The position numbers and the translations under genes are program-made. A stretch of DNA of 64,000 nucleotides from Mangrovibacillus cuniculi (GTDB taxonomy: Bacteria; Bacillota; Bacilli; Bacillales; R1DC41). Under the pieces are notes generated by a model that saw only the letters and a program-made list of their open reading frames with translations, did not search any database and was not told where the DNA came from. Positions within the stretch are counted from its first letter, which is position 1; each line of letters opens with the position of its first letter. This document shows positions 59,846 to 64,000 of the stretch, piece by piece. The stretch is taken from contig NZ_CP049742.1 of assembly GCF_015482585.1 (NCBI RefSeq), forward strand, positions 260,501-324,500, written 5' to 3'.

Positions 59846-59871
59846 TGAAACTTTTTTCCTTATCCACCGTA
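59846..59871 (+). promoter_or_regulatory. Sigma-W promoter of yuaF-floT
   Basis: TGAAAC (59846-59851), 16-bp spacer, CGTA (59868-59871), an exact match to the sigma-W consensus. The flotillin operon of B. subtilis is controlled in the same way. Inverted repeats overlap the spacer. Confidence 0.9.
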
Positions 59872-59912
59872 TTTAGATAAGGAAAGCAACAAACACGGAA
59901 GGAGGCGTAGAG

Positions 59913-60434
59913 ATGTTGGAAGGGATAGCTTTGCAAGATTGGTATTTATACATTCTGATTGCTATGACTGGCGTCACGGTATTGTACTTATTTTTTGGTG
60001 ATGTAGCAGAAGGAGCATTCGCTGGAATTGATTGGCTGAATCCAGTTCTCATTTTTTCTTTTATTACATTCACAGCAGGATCAGCTTATATAGGAGAGTT
60101 GTTGACATCGTTCTCTTCCATACTAATTTTAATTGGAAGTGCATTAGCTTCAATAGGAATCACTACGTTGCTTAACATCTTTGTCTTGATTCCTCTATCA
60201 TCAGCAGAAGAATCTCTTGTGTACACAGAAGAATCATTAAAAGGAAGAATAGCGAAAGTAATCATATCAATTCCCAAAGATGGATATGGTGAAATTGTGC
60301 TAGAGGGCAATGGCGGAACAATTTCCAAATCTGCTCAAGGGTATGAGAATGAAGATATTCCGGAAGGCTCTCACGTTCTCGTAATTGACGTGGAACATGG
60401 TGTTGCAGTGGTAATGCCTTATAAACCAATTTAA
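59913..60434 (+). CDS. yuaF: NfeD-family membrane protein YuaF
   Basis: 173 residues. Four N-terminal helices (from WYLYILIAMTGVTVLYLFFG to ILIGSALASIGITTLLNIFV) and a C-terminal OB-like beta barrel (LKGRIAKVIISIPKDGYGEI to VLVIDVEHGVAVVMPY), the NfeD domain. NfeD proteins pair with flotillins and help organise membrane microdomains. Own sigma-W promoter; AAGGAGG before ATG; 13 bases before floT. Confidence 0.9.
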   Translation: MLEGIALQDWYLYILIAMTGVTVLYLFFGDVAEGAFAGIDWLNPVLIFSFITFTAGSAYIGELLTSFSSILILIGSALASIGITTLLNIFVLIPLSSAEESLVYTEESLKGRIAKVIISIPKDGYGEIVLEGNGGTISKSAQGYENEDIPEGSHVLVIDVEHGVAVVMPYKPI

Positions 60435-60447
60435 AGGAGGAAAAGAA

Positions 60448-61995
60448 ATGGGCACAGGTCTTTACATTGTTATTGGATTAATTGCTTTTATACTTATTGC
60501 ATTTATTGCGGTGTTTGTAACGAAATACCGTACAGCTGGTCCCGATGAAGCACTAATCGTTACGGGAAGTTACTTAGGTGGAAAGAACGTACATGTGGAT
60601 GAGTCAGGAAATAAAATTAAGATTATCCGTGGTGGCGGTACGTTTATTCTTCCTGTTTTCCAACAAGCAGAACCGTTAAGTTTACTTTCAAGTAAGTTAG
60701 AAGTTACAACTCCTGAGGTATATACGGAGCAAGGTGTACCAGTTATGGCGGATGGAACTGCAATCATTAAGATTGGTGGATCTATTGGTGAAATCGCAAC
60801 GGCAGCCGAGCAGTTCCTTGGAAAGTCTAAAGCGGATCGTGAAGGAGAAGCGCGTGAGGTACTAGAAGGACACCTTCGTTCTATCTTAGGGTCCATGACG
60901 GTAGAAGAAATTTACAAGAACCGTGAAAAATTCTCACAAGAAGTGCAACGCGTTGCTTCACAAGATTTAGCCAAAATGGGTCTAGTTATTGTATCATTCA
61001 CCATTAAAGATGTAAGAGATAAAAATGGTTACTTAGACTCTCTTGGTAAACCTCGTATCGCTCAAGTTAAACGTGATGCGGATATTGCCACTGCAGAAGC
61101 GGATAAAGAAACACGTATTAAACGTGCGGAAGCGGATAAAGATGCGAAGCGTTCTGAATTAGAGCGTGCTACAGAAATTGCAGAAGCAGAAAAAACTAAT
61201 GCAATGAAAACAGCAGAGTATCGCCGCGAACAAGATATTGCACGAGCTCGAGCTGACCAAGCGTATGACTTAGAAACAGCAAGAGCAAAACAAGAAGTTA
61301 CAGAGCAAGAGATGCAAGTCCGTATCATTGAACGTCAAAAGCAAATCGAACTAGAGGAAAAAGAGATTCTACGTCGTGAAAGACAGTATGATTCTGAAGT
61401 GAAGAAAAAAGCAGATGCAGACCGTTACTCTGTTGAGCAATCAGCAGCAGCGGAAAAAGCGAAAGCAATCGCAGCCGCAGAAGCAGAACAATATCGTATT
61501 GAAGCAATGGCGAAAGCAGAAGCGGAGCGTGTACGTGTAGACGGTATCGCAAAAGCAGATGCAGAAAAAGCTCAAGGTACTGCAGAATCAGAAGTTATCC
61601 GTCTAAAAGGTCTTGCAGAAGCAGAAGCAAAACGTAAGATTGCAGAAGCATTTGATGAGTTCGGTGAAGCAGCTATCTTGGACATGGTATTAAAAATGTT
61701 ACCTCAGTATGCGAAAGAAGTTTCAGCGCCATTGTCTAACATTGATAAGATTACGGTAATCGATTCCGGAAGTGATTCAGCGAACGGAGGAGCAAACAAA
61801 GTAACTGCTTATGCGACAAACTTAATGTCTACCATGCAAGAATCATTAAAAGAAACATCTGGTATCGATGTGAAAGAGTTACTAGAGAACCTTTCTGGTA
61901 AAGGTAATGTAAGAAATAGCATTGATGATTTAGCAAAGCAACTGACTGCTGGCAAGGCGGCAAAACAAGTGGAAGCGGAAGACGAGAAAGAGTAA
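60448..61995 (+). CDS. floT: Flotillin FloT
   Basis: 515 residues. One N-terminal membrane helix (YIVIGLIAFILIAFIAVFV), a PHB/SPFH domain (about 30-215, with GTFILPVFQQAEPLSLLSSK), then a long Ala/Glu/Lys-rich coiled coil (EADKETRIKRAEADKDAKRS and many AEAE repeats) and a C-terminal oligomerisation part. It scaffolds lipid-ordered membrane domains and is a sigma-W product, so it joins the lia operon as envelope-stress protection. The yuaI gene that follows in B. subtilis is absent. Confidence 0.95.
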   Translation: MGTGLYIVIGLIAFILIAFIAVFVTKYRTAGPDEALIVTGSYLGGKNVHVDESGNKIKIIRGGGTFILPVFQQAEPLSLLSSKLEVTTPEVYTEQGVPVMADGTAIIKIGGSIGEIATAAEQFLGKSKADREGEAREVLEGHLRSILGSMTVEEIYKNREKFSQEVQRVASQDLAKMGLVIVSFTIKDVRDKNGYLDSLGKPRIAQVKRDADIATAEADKETRIKRAEADKDAKRSELERATEIAEAEKTNAMKTAEYRREQDIARARADQAYDLETARAKQEVTEQEMQVRIIERQKQIELEEKEILRRERQYDSEVKKKADADRYSVEQSAAAEKAKAIAAAEAEQYRIEAMAKAEAERVRVDGIAKADAEKAQGTAESEVIRLKGLAEAEAKRKIAEAFDEFGEAAILDMVLKMLPQYAKEVSAPLSNIDKITVIDSGSDSANGGANKVTAYATNLMSTMQESLKETSGIDVKELLENLSGKGNVRNSIDDLAKQLTAGKAAKQVEAEDEKE

Positions 61996-62011
61996 TAGAA
62001 ATAGTTACGAG

Positions 62012-62039
62012 AGGTGCACTTACGATAAGTGCACCTTTT
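62012..62039 (+). terminator. Terminator after floT
   Basis: AGGTGCACTTA-CGA-TAAGTGCACCTTTT. Confidence 0.88.
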
Positions 62040-62099
62040 GCTATTGGAGTTAGACATCACTGGCCGTTAAAACTTTTCTGACGGAACAAAATGAGCCAC

Positions 62100-62200
62100 G
62101 AGAAGAGAATAGAGGTCGTCTATACGCATCTGGCGAGAGAAAACCAGTGCTGAGAAGAGAATAGAATAGAGGGCGCCTATAACCATCTGGCGAGAGAAAC
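62100..62200 (+). repeat. Two degenerate 52-bp repeats
   Basis: GAGAAGAGAATAGAGG...CTAT...CATCTGGCGAGAGAAA occurs at 62100 and again at 62152 with a small insertion. CCACGAGAAGAG before the first copy recalls array B (ACCACGAGAAGAGGGA). The rest of 62040-62290 shows nothing else. Confidence 0.6.
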
Positions 62201-62307
62201 TAACTTGTAAGGAGAGTATAAGCACATAGATAAGACAGCACTTTTCTATTTCTTTAATGAAAATGCTATACTGTTAAAACGAGACATTATGCAAGGAGGA
62301 AAACACC

Positions 62308-63408
62308 TTGGTGCAGCATCTAATAGAAGAAGCAGAAAAATTCATTGTGCAATTTTATATAGAAAATCAATTATCTGAAGAAGATTTACATAGAAGGTTA
62401 ACGGAAGTCAAAGAGGAAATTCGTGAAACAGGTACATACAAGCATACCTATGACGAACTGGATTATGGTGCTAAACTTGCCTGGCGCAACAGTAACCGCT
62501 GCATCGGACGATTATTTTGGAAGACTCTACATGTATTAGATGTTAGAGATAGTAAAACTCCTCAAGAAGTAGAAAGTGCTTTACTTCAACATGTTGAGTA
62601 CGCAACAAATAACGGGAAGATCTATCCAACGATTTCCATATTTGCTCCTACCGTAAACAATAAGGCTCCTGTACGTTTATGGAATCATCAATTAATACGT
62701 TATGCAGGTTATCAAAAAGAAGATGGTATAGTGGGAGACCCAGCTTCTATCGAGTTTACTAAAGTATGTGAGTCGCTAGGGTGGAAGGGAGAGGAAACTC
62801 ATTTTGACGTCTTACCACTAGTATACAAATTGGAAGACGAAGAAACACCGAGATTACTTGAAATCCCAAATAATCTGATCTTAGAAGTCTCCATTAAGCA
62901 TCCAGAATTCCAGTGGTTCGAGGATCTTCAATTGAAATGGTATGGAGTGCCAATGATTGCGGACATGAAATTAGAAATCGGTGGAATTGAGTATCAAGCA
63001 GCTCCGTTTAACGGTTGGTACATGGAGACAGAAATCGGAGCAAGAAACTTAGCTGATGAAAATAGGTACAACTATTTGCCGAAAGTGGCGTCTTGTATGG
63101 GACTAGATACTTCTAGAAACAGTACATTTTGGAAAGATCGCGCACTAATCGAATTAAATCATGCGGTGCATTACTCCTTTAAAGAAGCAGGAGTGAGCAT
63201 TGTAGACCATCATACAGCTGCCCAACAGTTCAAACGTTTTGAACAACAAGAAGAACATGCAAACAGAGAAGTAACAGGAGACTGGACGTGGCTAATCCCA
63301 CCGGTTTCTCCAGCTACAACGCATATCTTCCATAAATCATACGATCCAACGTGGAAAACGCCTAATTACTTTTATCAAGAAAAATCTTATACCATTCAAA
63401 ATAAGTAA
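62308..63408 (+). CDS. nos: Nitric oxide synthase oxygenase
   Basis: 366 residues, the bacterial NOS oxygenase domain without a reductase. [14 protein letters not shown] holds the heme-ligating Cys65, [15 protein letters not shown] the Arg-binding Glu, and the C-terminal [20 protein letters not shown] with Trp residues over heme and pterin. It makes NO from arginine with electrons from cellular flavoproteins; in Bacillus NO protects against oxidants and antibiotics. Start TTG 62308 (or GTG 62311) follows AAGGAGG. Monocistronic. Confidence 0.95.
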   Translation: MVQHLIEEAEKFIVQFYIENQLSEEDLHRRLTEVKEEIRETGTYKHTYDELDYGAKLAWRNSNRCIGRLFWKTLHVLDVRDSKTPQEVESALLQHVEYATNNGKIYPTISIFAPTVNNKAPVRLWNHQLIRYAGYQKEDGIVGDPASIEFTKVCESLGWKGEETHFDVLPLVYKLEDEETPRLLEIPNNLILEVSIKHPEFQWFEDLQLKWYGVPMIADMKLEIGGIEYQAAPFNGWYMETEIGARNLADENRYNYLPKVASCMGLDTSRNSTFWKDRALIELNHAVHYSFKEAGVSIVDHHTAAQQFKRFEQQEEHANREVTGDWTWLIPPVSPATTHIFHKSYDPTWKTPNYFYQEKSYTIQNK

Positions 63409-63447
63409 AAAAGAAGCGAGAATCCAATTAGGAAACTCGCTTCTTTC
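63407..63447. terminator. Bidirectional terminator after nos
   Basis: AAGAAGCGAG and CTCGCTTCTT stem with A and T runs on both sides. Confidence 0.85.
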
Positions 63448-63448
63448 A

Positions 63449-63691
63449 TTATCCAAAGTCATATCTGTTCTTTATATGAGGGTAGATAGCAACAAATTGA
63501 GTATAAAGTCTTTCAAACTCTTCATAAGAAAGATGAAGAATTTGATAATTATACGTAGCCAGAAAATCCTCCATGCACTCTACATCTGCTCCGTATAAAA
63601 GTCTAGATTGCTCCAATGAAGTTAACATACTTGAATACGTTTCCTCTAAGTCATAGTCAGTAAACAAGCTACGAATCTCTGCATTGTTCAT
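63449..63691 (-). CDS. Small acidic protein of unknown function, 80 aa
   Basis: MNNAEIRSLFTDYDLEETYS and YGADVECMEDFLATYNYQIL followed by HLSYEEFERLYTQF; soluble, acidic, rich in Tyr and probably helical. AAAGGAGG precedes the ATG. It lies 68 bases downstream of the MreB/Mbl-family gene on the same strand. No family recognised. Confidence 0.65.
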   Translation of the reverse strand: MNNAEIRSLFTDYDLEETYSSMLTSLEQSRLLYGADVECMEDFLATYNYQILHLSYEEFERLYTQFVAIYPHIKNRYDFG

Positions 63692-63759
63692 GAGGAAAAA
63701 CCTCCTTTACAGTCGTGCTTTGTTTAGTGTAACCATGAAGTTGCTAGATTATCCGAGTT

Positions 63760-64000
63760 TTACTTAGCGATTTTATTTAATTGCTGAAGCATAGACAGAG
63801 ATTTTCCTGTTCCGATAGCGACAGACTCTAATGGGTTAGGTGCTAAGTGTACGGGAACGCTTAACTCAGAAGTTAACCAGTCTTGTAAACCATTTAATAA
63901 CGCTCCACCACCAGTAATGACTACTCCGTGGTCAACAATGTCGCCACTTAATTCTGGAGGAGACTGTTCTAAAGTAGAACGGACAGTTTCTAAGATAGCT
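63760..64000 (-). CDS. MreB/Mbl-family actin-like cell shape protein, C-terminal part (MreBH-like)
   Basis: Partial: 80 codons plus one base at the window edge. The peptide [79 protein letters not shown] is the end of the MreB fold, with the ATP-contact loop [25 protein letters not shown] looks more like MreBH than MreB or Mbl, but the fragment is short. The protein guides lateral wall synthesis. Confidence 0.85.
   Translation of the reverse strand, partial: AILETVRSTLEQSPPELSGDIVDHGVVITGGGALLNGLQDWLTSELSVPVHLAPNPLESVAIGTGKSLSMLQQLNKIAK

Overview
The window is from a low-GC Gram-positive bacterium, almost certainly a member of the Bacillaceae. The grounds are strong AGGAGG-type ribosome binding sites, frequent TTG and GTG starts, U-tailed hairpin terminators, and gene sets typical of Bacillus: yrkD-J, yhgDE, mhqR-O-D, liaIH-FSR, yuaF-floT, ohr-ohrR, yfmL and yfmM, nos, a Rok-like protein and an MreB/Mbl-family gene. 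The species cannot be named from sequence alone. There are no rRNA, tRNA, prophage, insertion sequence or CRISPR features; the accessory part is made of intergenic repeats.

Layout. 1-3.6 kb: the end of an ABC-2 permease, a DUF6194 protein, an MFS exporter and a DAACS symporter. 3.6-4.9 kb: a large 53-bp tandem array. 5-9.2 kb: an FAD oxidoreductase behind a Zur-box-like operator, then yhgD-yhgE with two matched operators. 9.7-13.6 kb: a persulfide-sensing cst/yrk operon (CstR-like repressor, DsrE, TusA-rhodanese, rhodanese-persulfide dioxygenase, TusA, TauE exporter) with operator-like sites repeated inside it. 13.7-25 kb: a hydrolase, SDR, chemoreceptor, methyltransferase, acetyltransferases, lipoproteins, an HxlR-VOC-MDR electrophile cassette and a DsbA-like protein. 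25.3-28.1 kb: a membrane-anchored BMP-type binding protein followed by an orphan sensor kinase. 28.2-30.2 kb: adenine deaminase under a purine riboswitch of the guanine class, on the minus strand. 30.7-32.8 kb: the mhqD-mhqO-mhqR quinone operon. 33-38.5 kb: a DinB protein, a split threonine/serine exporter and an asymmetric heterodimeric ABC exporter. 39-46 kb: pyrophosphatase, ohr/ohrR, an RNA helicase, a second orphan kinase, a Rok-like protein and an ABC-F ATPase. 46-49.2 kb: membrane and redox proteins. 49.2-49.9 kb: a second composite tandem array. 50.1-53.6 kb: the lia cell-envelope stress operon. 53.6-54.2 kb: a frameshifted flavin reductase. 54.9-59.7 kb: a CheB-CheR-PAS-kinase giant convergent with a PAS-like protein and a B12-binding protein carrying the Wx9EH motif of CarH photoreceptors. 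59.8-62 kb: yuaF-floT behind a textbook sigma-W promoter. 62.3-64 kb: nitric oxide synthase, a small protein, and the C-terminus of an MreB/Mbl-family protein.

Themes. Much of the window deals with envelope and electrophile/thiol stress (sulfur, quinones, peroxides, cell wall, flotillin, nitric oxide). The most novel-looking items are (i) the putative light/B12-sensing module next to the multidomain kinase, (ii) a persulfide operon in which an operator-like motif recurs before successive genes and overlaps two Shine-Dalgarno sequences, (iii) several families of tandem and dispersed intergenic repeats that share an architecture and orientation, and (iv) a Zur-box-like operator on an oxidoreductase.
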